From NCBI GenBank assembly GCA_030248195.1, contig JASAND010016606.1:1-64000 (forward strand): 64,000 bases of DNA. Direction: 5' to 3'. The notes beneath the pieces were generated by a model. The model did no database searches. It saw nothing but the letters and a program-made list of their open reading frames with translations, and had not been told where the DNA came from. The DNA is from Trissonchulus latispiculum (lineage: Eukaryota > Nematoda > Enoplea > Enoplida > Ironidae). A program made the translations under genes and the position numbers. Shown here one piece after another: positions 1 through 10,106 of this stretch; positions within the stretch are counted from its first letter, which is position 1, and every line of letters starts with the position of its first letter.

Positions 1-534
1 GATAATCAGCGGAAGTCTTGAGACTTAGTCATATTTTGGAACCTCAGAAAGGTACATTGACCGGCAGTAGCAAGGTTGTTGGATTGAGAGCGGAGACGGC
101 GTAGCGAGCACTTCAAACCTGATCATTGGGTGAACCAGAACTGTTGTCAAAACCCACCATCTAACTGTCAAACCTAAAACTACTCAAAAATGGGTCTTAA
201 TCTTTTGAGCATCATTTTTATTACCCTGGAAATCGTTTCCCCTTTGTCCCGAAACTAATCACCAGAAGTCCCAGTGCCGAACGAAGACAAGAAGATCAGT
301 CATTGTATAATTGTAGTAATCTTCTATTAATTAGAGATAAGTAAGGAAGGATCACCAAACCCCCAACAGTTTCGCTCATCCTCAAATTCTATCCCACATA
401 GCATCCCTGAACTGAGTGTCGGAGCGAAAGCGGTGTCCGACTTTCAGGGGCTCACCCAAAGACCGTCCCTAGGTTAACAGATAGTAACTTAGTTTATTGT
501 GATATTAGTTTGACAGTCCTATTGTAAGGGGACG

Positions 535-540
535 TATAAA
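535..540 (+). promoter_or_regulatory. TATA box of the LTR promoter
   Basis: TATAAA follows a G-rich step and is conserved in the 3' LTR at 22449-22454. It is the best core-promoter candidate in the repeat. The start site is inferred, not seen. Confidence 0.5.
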
Positions 541-863
541 GAGTAACAAAGCACGAGCATATAGGGCAACACACAGCATATAGGGAAATTGAGTTAGCGA
601 GAGTTAGTAGAGTGAAAGGGTGTAAAAGGCGTTAAGAGTATCGACCTTGTCCCAATAACTTAGTCAAAGTTTGTAATATTATTCCAAATCGGAATAATAT
701 TAATAATAACCTTAGGAAGGGAAAGTATCTGGCAACTCTGGTACAGTAATCGTGTACTGTATCTAATTATATTGTAACCTGTTCGTTAGTATTGTGGTAA
801 TTGTTAATTTGAACGCACAGAATTGTACAAATCGTAATTGTAGTATTTTCATTAAATTATCAG

Positions 864-2004
864 AGTAAACCGAGTTTGGACAGTGTACTAGAAGGAGTTT
901 ACTAGAAATACTGACAACAATCATAACAATGTAACAGCTTATATACACAACTAATTTGCATAAACTCATTTGCATATTACATTAGAAATGTTATGTAGCA
1001 CTCAAGACTTCCTTGTTGAATCCACGTGAATGGCATCGCTACACCTCTCCCCTTAAGGGAGACTGGTCCCCAGTCTCAAGGTAAAATGATAACTCAGTAG
1101 TACTGCAAGGCAATATGCTTATTAGGTAATTCTTCTCCAGGAATTTGCACTTTGGACTGGCCTATTTCTTCGTTGATTATGATTGACTGCGGTACTCCAT
1201 TAATGGCGAGGCGACAAATTTATAGCACAGCGTAAGGAGTCTGGCTTCAGGCTCCGACGTCTCCAGTGCACAACTGATTAACTCTATTCCACAGTAAAAT
1301 GAGCTTATTTAAAATGTTCGGTTTACTACATTTAGTAACCGTTCTTTGGGCTCAGAGGTAGCAAACATTATTTATAAGCTGCTTAGCCATGTTTACCCTA
1401 ATCGGGTAGCTCATTTAAACTGTAAGATAGGCTAACGGCAATTCCGGAAACATTGTGTCGGTCGCCATCAATCAGCTGTTGGAGTCAGATCAATTTCCAG
1501 TGGCCTGTAGCAATAACATAAGGAAGCTTCTTCGCAGGCATCTACTATCATAGATTCAACTAATGTTTTACCCGAACCGGGTGATTGGTAAACTGAGAAT
1601 AGTCTCCAGTTTCCAAAGTATATATCACATGTTTATCTACCCGAATCGGGTCTTGAGCTGGCAATAGCTTAGCTACTGCAGTCAACTGAAACAGTTTTCT
1701 ACCCTGTCGGGTGGCTGAGGCTGATTGAGGAACTTCTGCCACCGACCTCAAGCAGTCCAGCACGGGATGTGTTTCCTTTTTGTTTGTATCCAAGCATCGT
1801 GGATCATCGTTTTTATTTTCTACCCGAAGCGGGTTTTGGCATGCAAAAGCGGAGCTAATGCAGCCAACTGATTCAGTGGTCATATGAGGAGGAATCATCG
1901 AGGATCTGTCTTTCACAGGTCCCAGTCCGGCACTGCCATTATCTTCGTCTTCATTTTCTTCTGAATCTGGCTTTTTTCAGCGCCATAATATTAGTTTGTA
2001 TCAG
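864..2004 (+). repeat. 1.14-kb segment present only in the 5' LTR
   Basis: The segment interrupts the LTR alignment and is bordered on both sides by the five bases ATCAG (859-863 and 2000-2004). Either a 1.1-kb insertion made a 5-bp target duplication, or the 3' LTR lost the segment by slippage between short direct repeats. No clear terminal inverted repeats and no coding region were seen. It carries the palindrome series described separately. Confidence 0.6.
1395..1834 (+). repeat. Five ACCC...GGGT palindromes
   Basis: Copies lie at 1395-1407, 1570-1582, 1639-1651, 1701-1712 and 1822-1834. Three have the form ACCCG-AAN-CGGGT (N is C, T or G). The other two keep the ACCC and GGGT arms around other centres. 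Weakly repeated flanks (CTACTGCAGTCAACTGAAACAG-like) accompany the copies near 1673 and 1849. They could be DNA-binding sites or, since they lie downstream of the TATA box, RNA hairpins with small loops. Confidence 0.6.
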
Positions 2005-2036
2005 TTTGTTAGTTACCGAGTCTTATTACAAGCAAC

Positions 2037-2133
2037 AAAGGCGCGTTTGCCTTTAAACTACGGTGCGTTTACCGTCTAGCTTATTACAAGCAAACACAGG
2101 CGCGTTAGCCTTCACACACGGTGCGTTTACCGT
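2037..2133 (+). repeat. Four leader hairpins with GCGTTT/GCGTTA loop
   Basis: Hairpins at 2037-2054 (AAAGGC/GCCTTT), 2060-2075 (ACGGT/ACCGT), 2098-2111 (AGGC/GCCT) and 2118-2133 (ACGGT/ACCGT) all have a GCGTTT or GCGTTA loop. They form two tandem units of about 60 bp. The 3' LTR has the same set at 22810-22905. Stems differ but stay paired while the loop is constant, which suggests an RNA-level function. Confidence 0.65.
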
Positions 2134-2515
2134 ACAAACAAGAAAGAACCGAAGATCCAGTGAGGAAGAACTCAACCAAATCCAGTGCTCATCAAGAAAG
2201 CAAGTGCTGACCCCGCTTGCTGTACAATTGGAAATCATCATCAAGGAAGCAAGTGCTGACCCCTCTTGCTGTCCGACGGAAGATCAACTCAGGAGCCTTA
2301 AACGAACTCACCGACAAAGACCCCTACCAAGGTTGGCCGCAGAGAATCTCTGATTCTGGAACACCACCTTTCAGAGATCTGGTGCTTAAGTCTGCTTCAT
2401 TGCGAACAGACGTGCTGACCTTCCGTGTAAAGAAGAAGAGCGTAGAGTGTTTAGAGTTTGGAACAGATCAGAGTTTTGATCTTGCTCACTTCATTACACG
2501 GTAAACAGTAAGATT

Positions 2516-2533
2516 TGGAGCCCCCAGTGAGGA
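2516..2533 (+). promoter_or_regulatory. Candidate tRNA primer-binding site
   Basis: TGGAGCCCCCAGTGAGGA starts with the TGG expected opposite a tRNA CCA end and lies 17 bases after the LTR end. The gap is longer than usual. I could not assign the tRNA. Confidence 0.45.
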
Positions 2534-2573
2534 TCATTCCTAATCAATCCTGAACAAAGACAGAGGAATTGGA

Positions 2574-2585
2574 AATAAGGTAAGT
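2574..2585 (+). promoter_or_regulatory. Major splice donor of the retroelement
   Basis: ATAAG|GTAAGT, with the intron starting at 2580, matches the donor consensus almost perfectly. It lies between the PBS-like site and the first ATG, where retroviruses keep their major donor. Acceptor-like sequences at 11122 and 13113 would join this leader to the downstream ORFs. Confidence 0.55.
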
Positions 2586-2699
2586 AGTCCAGTGAGGACA
2601 TCACGACCCAACAGAAGAAGAATTAAGCTCAAGCGAGGATCAACCTTAACTTTGACGAGAAGTCAACTTCGTCCATACCGACCGGTACAAGAAGAAGAA

Positions 2700-5600
2700 A
2701 TGGACCAGCTTGAACAACTCAATGGAAACGGGGATGGACCCCCGAACATTCCTCCGCCTGTGGCACCTGGTTTTGGCCAGCCTGGCCACCCGCCTAATCC
2801 TATCATGCCGCAATGGAATCAATGGCCAAATTTCAACAATGGAAATGTGGAGGATCTCTTGGGACAATTGCGCGATAGCATTCAGAATCAAGCCATAGCA
2901 GCGTCATACCGGGATATGCCCTGCTATTCAGGAAAGGACCATGAGAACTTTGATGATCATCTCGCCAACTACGAGAGATTCAGCCAGAGACTTAATCTGG
3001 ACGAATATCAGAAAGTGATGAATTTCTCCTCTACCCTAAGAGGTCGAGCGGCAGAAATCTACAAGTGCATGCCCAGGGGGGCTATGCAGCAAGACGACTG
3101 GGACGCCTCTGTGAGGTCCCTTAGGGAACATATGATTCCCCCGCTCACTGATATGCATGCGACTGCCAAGCTGTTGAGCATTCGGCAGATGCCACACGAG
3201 TCTGTGGCAGACTATTCTCTGCGGCTACAGAAGTATGCCCGCATAGCCTGGGATGATCGAGGAGATCCAGAATTCTTGGAAAATCTGAAATTAAAGACTT
3301 TCCTGATTGGACTCAGGAATGAATTTAAGCCGCATGTCCCGATGGACACAACAGAGTATTCAGTGGCATTCACAAAGGCAAGACAAGCAGAAGGCGTGTA
3401 CCCCGGAGAGGGAACGCCTGCCTTTTTAGAGGTGGATCCTGAGGCTGCGGTTCCGAGCACGAGCCTAACAGGTCCAGCCTTGCTGAATACGATCACATCA
3501 TTGGTTCAGAGCACGGCCTTGCTAGCCAACGAGATCAAAGGAATCAAGATTGCTGGATCAGAACAGTCCAGGCCTGCCCCGCAGCCTAAGAAGGGGAACG
3601 ACAAGATCCCTTTTCCGAATGATTTCAGATGCTTCAACTGCGGACGAGCAGGGCACTCGAAACGCGAATGCCGGTCTCCGGGAGGTGGAGCTTACCGGAA
3701 CAGAAACGATTATCCTGGACCTCCGCGTCCTAACTATGGATCCAACAACAACAATGGGAATCCGAACCAGTTCCGCTCAAGCAATGGACCTCCCCGGTAC
3801 CCGTCCAATGGGTACGGAGGAGACAGAAACCGGAACGGCGGTTATCCACCCAGACCTGGACCTCAGAATCAGAATCAGCAGTATCCACAACCTAGGCCGC
3901 AGTGGAACCGGAATGATGGGCGGAATGCCGTAGAGGCAGTGAATGCCCCATATGGATCACGATTTGCTGATGTTGGACAGCCCCGAGGTGGGCCTGCCCT
4001 GGTGCAGACAATAGCTGCTGAACCTGAGGGGAAGTCAGGGTACTTCCCCCCGGGGGCAACTCAACTGCCTATTCAGATCTTGCAGCTGGAACAGGAGATC
4101 AAGGATCTAGGAGGTCAGTACTTCGCTACTCCTCCCTACGTCAAGATGGAACAGCCGAAAGGTAAGACTGCGTACACGTTGAACACGGATCAAGAGGCAG
4201 CGGATCCTGAGACAGAGAGATTGGATCGTGAGCTCCATGCCCTGCCTATGTATCAGAAACCTATGTCCGTTACGTATCCGAGGACGCATCGGTTGGAAGA
4301 GCCACAGACCATTGAATATGGTTATCCCTCTCATGTGAAGAGGAGATTATCCGCCGAATCAGGGGCTGCCCGTCCAGTCACTGGAGGGAGCTCGGAAAGA
4401 GAAAGCTCTTGCTCATCTGAGAAATCGAGCACTGAGTCTGCGCGGCAGACCCGTCCAGCGGAAGAAAAAGTGACTAATCCGACTGATCAGCAGCCGGAAG
4501 AACCGGGAAAACTGCTCAGTGGCCCAAGTTGGAGGCCCTCGGTTCAGATACCGGAGGGAAGACCTGCGCAAGCCAGAGGACGTTCACTGGGACGTGGACG
4601 CGGACTGAGAAGAAGTCCCTGGAGCCAGGATCTGACCCAGTGCTATCCAGCTCCTCGTTTCCAGTCAGTACCGCCGCCAGATTCCCTAACTGTCGGACTT
4701 GGCGAAGCCGTACGGGAATTTCGTGTGCAGCTCGGGTTGTCACCCGCTCCTCAACTAGAGGCTATTCTTGACCAGCAAAAGAAACTGGTCCCGCTATCTC
4801 AGACAATGTCGGTAGGATCCGACCAGCAGCCCAGGACTGCTGCAGATATGCCTGCCATCATACAAAGCGCACAGAAGGTCCTTGCTCAGGGTAGCATGAT
4901 AATGGACATGTTACGCGCTCCGTTAGTTTCTGAAAAGGAGCTAACGAGTCAGAATGACCAGAAGAAAGAAATGATAAAGACCGACCCCACGGAACCAAAG
5001 AAAGAAGTTCAGCAAGCGCCTAACATCATTGAAATGGGTCCAGTTATGAAATTTGCCAGACGAGTCTTGGACCGACTGGGAGTCAAGGTCTCAGAAGAGG
5101 AATTGATCTGGGCATTGGATCCCAGTGTTTTCATGACCCAGGGAGGTCTTAATTCTTCACGCCAGATGGAATACCGGATCAGTGACCTCATCAAATACCC
5201 GGAACGGGGAAGATTCAAGATCATCGATCAAGAGGCCATTTACGAGGTCACTCGGCGAATTTTGAAAAGACTTGGGAAATCTGTGACTGATGAGCAATTT
5301 TATTGCAGTCTGGACAGTGATGTTTTGGAAGCCTCTGAAGATTCGCCTCATGCTGGCAGACTTGACCTGTGGGTTGAGAATCTCCTTAACCCGTCCATGC
5401 CTTTGACCTGGAAGCAGATGGAAGCTGACAAAGAAGATGCTGATTCCTTGATAGAGGAAATGAAAGAATTGGGTCAGCATGGAGTCATGGTGCTGGACTC
5501 ACCAGACGAGAGCTCTGATGAGTCTATTAGTTCTGACAGCTCAGACGGAACAGATGAAGATCTGGAAAACGCAGTGAACAAACTCCAATCACAAAGGGTC

Positions 5601-8600
5601 CGCGTAAATTTGAACGCCATTGAACCAGTCACGATCAAGACAAAGAAGAACCGCGGAAGCAAGAAGAAGCGTAAGAAGGTCATCAAGAAGATAAAGAAAG
5701 TGTTAGGGGAGGTGCAGATTCCTAAATCTGACCTGTGTCCCCAAGATATCAAGTTTCTGCGCAGACTTCTGAAAGACGTCAGAACTAAAGAAAGAAAACG
5801 TGCTCAGAAGGAAGAGCGACGAAAGTGGCAAATGAAACAGGAAAAAGAGCGTTATTGGGAAGCTCAACAGCGATTCCTACGGGCTAGAGCCCGAATGGAA
5901 GCCATGAATGTTGTCAGGCACACTACGGACGTGCCACCCAGCCCAAAGCGGAAGTCGCCCGCTCCGGCCCATCAAAGCGCCTTCCGATCTAGTTCCGTTC
6001 CCGCCGTGGCGCGATTGCCAAAGGCGGAGATTAAAGAAGTCATTCCTAAAGCCGAAGAAAAGAAAGGACCTGCCCCAAAGGCGACCGGAAAGGCTCAGGG
6101 CATACGAGCTCTTCCTGTGCCCATTTTGCTAATGTGGGCCGTGTTTGGCCTAGCTATTGCTATGCTGATACCCTGCGTTAACAGTCAGGGTGGAGATGAC
6201 TATTTCACGCAAAGGGCAAAGGCAATGAACACTATGGTGTCTACTAAGTGGGGTTTAGCCCTGTCACCGAAAGGCTTGATGGCCACCTATACCAAGACGG
6301 AATATGTTCCAATCCTGATTCACATGAAGATGCCTAAGCCACCGCACATAGCCAAAATGCGAGCCTGGCTTTCCTTTTGCTCGCTTTGCGGGGGCGACTT
6401 CTCATCCATTCCCGAGAAGTTGCAGCACCAATGCAAGAAGTGTGACACACCCCGCGATCAGACCATAAGTGGTTGTCCGCACGAGCCACATTTGGATGGA
6501 TTGGTTCGAAACGTGACAGAAGAATATCATGAGATGTATGGCGGAATCCTGAATACGAGATACTATTCCTCAGTCATGAAGATCATTTGCGATAAAAGTC
6601 CTATCTTGTGTAACACCTCAACACCGCAGTATCAGCATTACAACGAATCCCTGTACGCTGATCATGGCTATCAGCATGTGCAGTCCAAGTTCCCTTTGCG
6701 CCGAGATAAAAGGGCGATTGGAACCATATTGGGAGTGGTAGGATTGGGATTGTCCATTTCCAACACCGTACATTTGGGATCCATGAAGAACAAGGTCAAC
6801 GCACTCATTGAAGCTACACAGAAGTTGGATGAACAGGTAATTGCCCACGAAGAGTCTCTTGAGAAGCTGGTGGAAGCGAATGAGAACGTTTACTCGTTCA
6901 TGCATTATTCGTTACAAGAGCTTGTGGGACTGATCAATTCAGCCCGATGCGAGGCTCTGACAATGAACACTCAAGTGCAGTATTCATTGATTGTGTCAAA
7001 TTTCGAGCATTCCCTGAAACACAGTATTGACAGTGTCATGGCAGCTGGACTTGACGGGAGAATATCCCCAAGCCTCATCAACTTCAAGATCATCCGCGAC
7101 ATAGTACACGGCCATGCCCAGCTGAACCAGTCAATTCTGCGGGATGAGCCTAGCTTGATCTACAGATTTGGGAAAATCTATCCTGTCAGGATGGACATCC
7201 GGAAGTTGCTGTTTGGTTTCATCATGGAGATACCTACCCCTACTAGGGAAGATGTAGCGCCAGTCTACGAAGTCAGTAACGTTGGTTACAATGACCCAAC
7301 TAGCCATGCGCAAATGAAAGCTCCAGTTCCGCGGTATGTGAGGCATGAAGCCACTCATAAGAATTCTGAATTTTCGGAGATTAAACTATCAGAATGCCAA
7401 GCATCTCCAGGATTATGGGTTTGTGGACCAGACGCGTTAGTCGCCACTCCACAATCCGCGTGTCTCAGGGCTATTGTGTCAGCCGCGCCTATTGACGCCG
7501 CAAACTGCCGACAGCAGATGATGGTCAAGGCTATGACCCCAGATACGGATTTTGCCTCTACACCTGCGGGAGTGCTGATCAGGACAAGTCATCCAGAAAT
7601 CATGGTAACTCAGACTCCGCAATTACAGCATGTATCACGAGGAGAAGCTATTGCCGTACCCAGTCACGGAGTAGTTTGGTTGGAGCATGGTACCTACAAC
7701 CACATTATTATTAATGACCTGGTATTGACCAGTGCCATCGAAGTTGTGCAGTATTCCGCACCGTTAGTAACGTACCGAGTACCATTTGAAGCTCCTAAGC
7801 TGGATATAGTCCCCATCCAGTTCACTGATTTGGAGCGGGCTGAATATGAAAACCGGGCTGTAAAGAAAATCTTGAAAGAACATCACCGCACAGCCCCATT
7901 GCTGATTCATCCGCTCAACATGAATGTTTGGACCGGATTTTTGATTGTCCTGGTCTTGATAGTTGCGGGCGTGATAATTACCATTTGGTTCTCACCCTGT
8001 CTGGGAGAAGTCCGAGAAAATCTTGTCCAGCGGGGCCGGGAATCGTTTCACGGCTTGGGACTACGATTGAGCAGATTGGCCATGGGGAACCAAAGAACTA
8101 TCGCCGTAACGCCAACTTCGCAACCTGCCCGTTCCAGCCCTCCAGAACTCCGAAGTCGATCGCCCTTGCTGGAACAGCCAGCGCATCTGATGCGCCCTAC
8201 CTCGGGTAACCGGTATGGTGGTGCCCGGCCACACTCATACGCTCAGCCGTCCGGCGGGCAAATACGGTTCGAGGATGACCTCCTGAAGCCTATGTCACCA
8301 TCGCCCCCGCTCCCTGAGCTGTCCCTCGCTGTCAGGCCTAGAAGACCATTACTTTCTGGACTAGAAGAACGCCGGTTGGAGGAAGAACCTTTTCAATTAC
8401 TTCGGCGGTACGAAGACGAAACAGACGAGCGTGCGAATCGGGCCCGCGCTCCGAGTCCTGAAGCAGAAAAAGAAAGGGGCGGAGTCGGCACTCCGCCGCC
8501 CTATGGAACTGACCGAGCAAGCCGGTCCAGAGATTCGTCCACGGGACGGAGAGACCGAGTTTGGTGTTTGATGGAGCCCCCTGAATATTCAGCGGAGGAT

Positions 8601-10106
8601 CTCCCCGCTGGCAGTTCCACCCCGTGCATAGACGTATCCATCCAAGGCGTTATAATTGAGGCCGTGCTAGATACAGGAGCCAGTATCACGGTAATGTCAG
8701 AAAGCATAGCGAAGAGGCATGGGTTCACTCTGGTGGATCTGGAATGCCCACGTGAGAGCTCTTCGGCCACTGGACATCAACTGAACATCACTAAGAAAAT
8801 TGAGGCCGTTATCTCATTTCCGGGATGTCCTAGTCATCCACCCATTCCACATGCTATCTTCATCAATCCTAGCCTACCTCCAGTGATCCTGTTGGGAACT
8901 GATGTGCTGGCGAAATTCAGTGGCTCCTTCGAGATATCCTTCGCTACGAGGGAATTGAAGATACGCCCTACGTCTCTGCACGCGGCCTACGTGATACCGT
9001 TGACAACACCTTACCACCTGTTTGAGGCCGCAGCAGGAATCCCCTCTGACGGGAGTACAGCTCCCTCTGTTCAGCGCTATTCTGTACCATCCCTTGGGGA
9101 TGAGAGATCGCGAGGAGCCGGCCTACCTGCCCCGCGCTCTACAGAGCTGCCTCCTACGTCGGTATTCTCAGCTTCAGTCAGCCAGACGGAGTCTGAAACC
9201 GTATGGCAATACTATCACCGGTTCTGTGATCAAGCCACCATTGCGTACGGTGCTCAGGCAGAGTCAGAGACAGTAAAACTTAGACTGGGAAGAAATTTCC
9301 TACTGGGACTGCGAAGAGATATACGCGCCCAAATACCCGCCTCATCAGGCCACCTGGACGAGCTATACCTGTTGGCTCTCTCCGTTGAAGATGAGGTCCG
9401 GAAGGACGGCCGAGTTCTTCCGCCCCCGGGAGAAGCTGACCCGCGAGGAGATCGCAGCACCCCTGCCGTGACCGGGGCCCACAGGACTGCTGCTAAAGCA
9501 CCCCTATCTGGTGTGGATTACCGCGCCTGTAAACAGATGCTGAGTACCATTGAGCAAAGAAAGGACGAGACCATAGATCACTTCTATTTACGGCTGCTCG
9601 GGTTTGCTGGAGAAGTGTACGCGGAACGACTAACCGACGATGCCACTGACGCCTACCTCAGTCTGCTCTTCATTGCCGGACTTAGAGGCGAGATACGCGA
9701 CAGGACCAGGATGTATCCTGACACCACGAAAAGCCTATATCACCTGTACATAGCCGCCCTGGCAGGAGAAAGGCACTTGCCTAAGGAAGACCAACAAGAC
9801 GCACCTCTGGAGCCTTCTGCGCAGCCTCCAGCAGTCAGACCCCGTGTTCCAAGGACCATTCCCCCCAGGTTTCGAGCAGACCCCAGCCGTTGGGAGACTG
9901 CACGGGAAACGATCACTCCACTGGGATCCGGAGGAGGATATCCTGACCAAGAAGACCTTCTTTTACCTCTGGATCATCTGACTCTACGTGCGCGCTCGGA
10001 TGCCGCACGCATAGCGCCGCCAGTGCGCGAGCGAACCCGCTACCAATCGGGAGCATCCCGGCCTCAGGATCCGGGAGAGCCTTCTCTGCGAAGGCATCTG
10101 CACTAA
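2700..10106 (+). CDS. Gag-Env-protease polyprotein of the retroelement
   Basis: A single 2468-residue ORF. The ATG at 2700 is chosen because the open frame upstream starts only with GTG. Domains in order are: proline-rich N terminus; Gag capsid-like region (about 70-260); CCHC zinc knuckle C311-C314-H319-C324; Arg/Pro/Asn-rich linker; a helical module present twice (about 780-845 and 846-910); a Lys-rich stretch near 990; a hydrophobic span (about 1140-1162); a cysteine-bearing ectodomain with basic cleavage site ending at R1338, followed by a Gly/Ile/Leu-rich fusion-peptide-like segment and coiled coil; a second membrane span (about 1745-1768); an aspartic protease with DTGA at D1991 and a downstream LLGTDVL; and two Gag-like modules from about 2166 and 2290. 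Env before protease in one frame, and no RT or integrase, are abnormal. The frame is intact. Confidence 0.85.
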   Translation: MDQLEQLNGNGDGPPNIPPPVAPGFGQPGHPPNPIMPQWNQWPNFNNGNVEDLLGQLRDSIQNQAIAASYRDMPCYSGKDHENFDDHLANYERFSQRLNLDEYQKVMNFSSTLRGRAAEIYKCMPRGAMQQDDWDASVRSLREHMIPPLTDMHATAKLLSIRQMPHESVADYSLRLQKYARIAWDDRGDPEFLENLKLKTFLIGLRNEFKPHVPMDTTEYSVAFTKARQAEGVYPGEGTPAFLEVDPEAAVPSTSLTGPALLNTITSLVQSTALLANEIKGIKIAGSEQSRPAPQPKKGNDKIPFPNDFRCFNCGRAGHSKRECRSPGGGAYRNRNDYPGPPRPNYGSNNNNGNPNQFRSSNGPPRYPSNGYGGDRNRNGGYPPRPGPQNQNQQYPQPRPQWNRNDGRNAVEAVNAPYGSRFADVGQPRGGPALVQTIAAEPEGKSGYFPPGATQLPIQILQLEQEIKDLGGQYFATPPYVKMEQPKGKTAYTLNTDQEAADPETERLDRELHALPMYQKPMSVTYPRTHRLEEPQTIEYGYPSHVKRRLSAESGAARPVTGGSSERESSCSSEKSSTESARQTRPAEEKVTNPTDQQPEEPGKLLSGPSWRPSVQIPEGRPAQARGRSLGRGRGLRRSPWSQDLTQCYPAPRFQSVPPPDSLTVGLGEAVREFRVQLGLSPAPQLEAILDQQKKLVPLSQTMSVGSDQQPRTAADMPAIIQSAQKVLAQGSMIMDMLRAPLVSEKELTSQNDQKKEMIKTDPTEPKKEVQQAPNIIEMGPVMKFARRVLDRLGVKVSEEELIWALDPSVFMTQGGLNSSRQMEYRISDLIKYPERGRFKIIDQEAIYEVTRRILKRLGKSVTDEQFYCSLDSDVLEASEDSPHAGRLDLWVENLLNPSMPLTWKQMEADKEDADSLIEEMKELGQHGVMVLDSPDESSDESISSDSSDGTDEDLENAVNKLQSQRVRVNLNAIEPVTIKTKKNRGSKKKRKKVIKKIKKVLGEVQIPKSDLCPQDIKFLRRLLKDVRTKERKRAQKEERRKWQMKQEKERYWEAQQRFLRARARMEAMNVVRHTTDVPPSPKRKSPAPAHQSAFRSSSVPAVARLPKAEIKEVIPKAEEKKGPAPKATGKAQGIRALPVPILLMWAVFGLAIAMLIPCVNSQGGDDYFTQRAKAMNTMVSTKWGLALSPKGLMATYTKTEYVPILIHMKMPKPPHIAKMRAWLSFCSLCGGDFSSIPEKLQHQCKKCDTPRDQTISGCPHEPHLDGLVRNVTEEYHEMYGGILNTRYYSSVMKIICDKSPILCNTSTPQYQHYNESLYADHGYQHVQSKFPLRRDKRAIGTILGVVGLGLSISNTVHLGSMKNKVNALIEATQKLDEQVIAHEESLEKLVEANENVYSFMHYSLQELVGLINSARCEALTMNTQVQYSLIVSNFEHSLKHSIDSVMAAGLDGRISPSLINFKIIRDIVHGHAQLNQSILRDEPSLIYRFGKIYPVRMDIRKLLFGFIMEIPTPTREDVAPVYEVSNVGYNDPTSHAQMKAPVPRYVRHEATHKNSEFSEIKLSECQASPGLWVCGPDALVATPQSACLRAIVSAAPIDAANCRQQMMVKAMTPDTDFASTPAGVLIRTSHPEIMVTQTPQLQHVSRGEAIAVPSHGVVWLEHGTYNHIIINDLVLTSAIEVVQYSAPLVTYRVPFEAPKLDIVPIQFTDLERAEYENRAVKKILKEHHRTAPLLIHPLNMNVWTGFLIVLVLIVAGVIITIWFSPCLGEVRENLVQRGRESFHGLGLRLSRLAMGNQRTIAVTPTSQPARSSPPELRSRSPLLEQPAHLMRPTSGNRYGGARPHSYAQPSGGQIRFEDDLLKPMSPSPPLPELSLAVRPRRPLLSGLEERRLEEEPFQLLRRYEDETDERANRARAPSPEAEKERGGVGTPPPYGTDRASRSRDSSTGRRDRVWCLMEPPEYSAEDLPAGSSTPCIDVSIQGVIIEAVLDTGASITVMSESIAKRHGFTLVDLECPRESSSATGHQLNITKKIEAVISFPGCPSHPPIPHAIFINPSLPPVILLGTDVLAKFSGSFEISFATRELKIRPTSLHAAYVIPLTTPYHLFEAAAGIPSDGSTAPSVQRYSVPSLGDERSRGAGLPAPRSTELPPTSVFSASVSQTESETVWQYYHRFCDQATIAYGAQAESETVKLRLGRNFLLGLRRDIRAQIPASSGHLDELYLLALSVEDEVRKDGRVLPPPGEADPRGDRSTPAVTGAHRTAAKAPLSGVDYRACKQMLSTIEQRKDETIDHFYLRLLGFAGEVYAERLTDDATDAYLSLLFIAGLRGEIRDRTRMYPDTTKSLYHLYIAALAGERHLPKEDQQDAPLEPSAQPPAVRPRVPRTIPPRFRADPSRWETARETITPLGSGGGYPDQEDLLLPLDHLTLRARSDAARIAPPVRERTRYQSGASRPQDPGEPSLRRHLH

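Larger units (their letters stand above)
1..2498 (+). repeat. 5' LTR (left end outside window)
   Basis: Positions 1-863 match 21915-22777 with only about three differences by eye. Positions 2005-2498 match about 22778-23279 with many more differences, roughly one in twenty. Positions 864-2004 are absent from the other copy. The repeat ends in a CA dinucleotide at 2498, as LTRs do. The true left end lies before the window: in the other copy a TG-starting boundary may be near 21727, after a purine-rich stretch. A TATA box at 535-540 suggests that transcription starts near 565, so the right three quarters of this repeat would be transcribed leader. Confidence 0.85.

Noticed and set aside
2592..2699. 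Upstream extension of the Gag ORF starting at GTG
   Set aside because: It lacks an ATG and overlaps the splice donor and leader; ATG at 2700 fits better.
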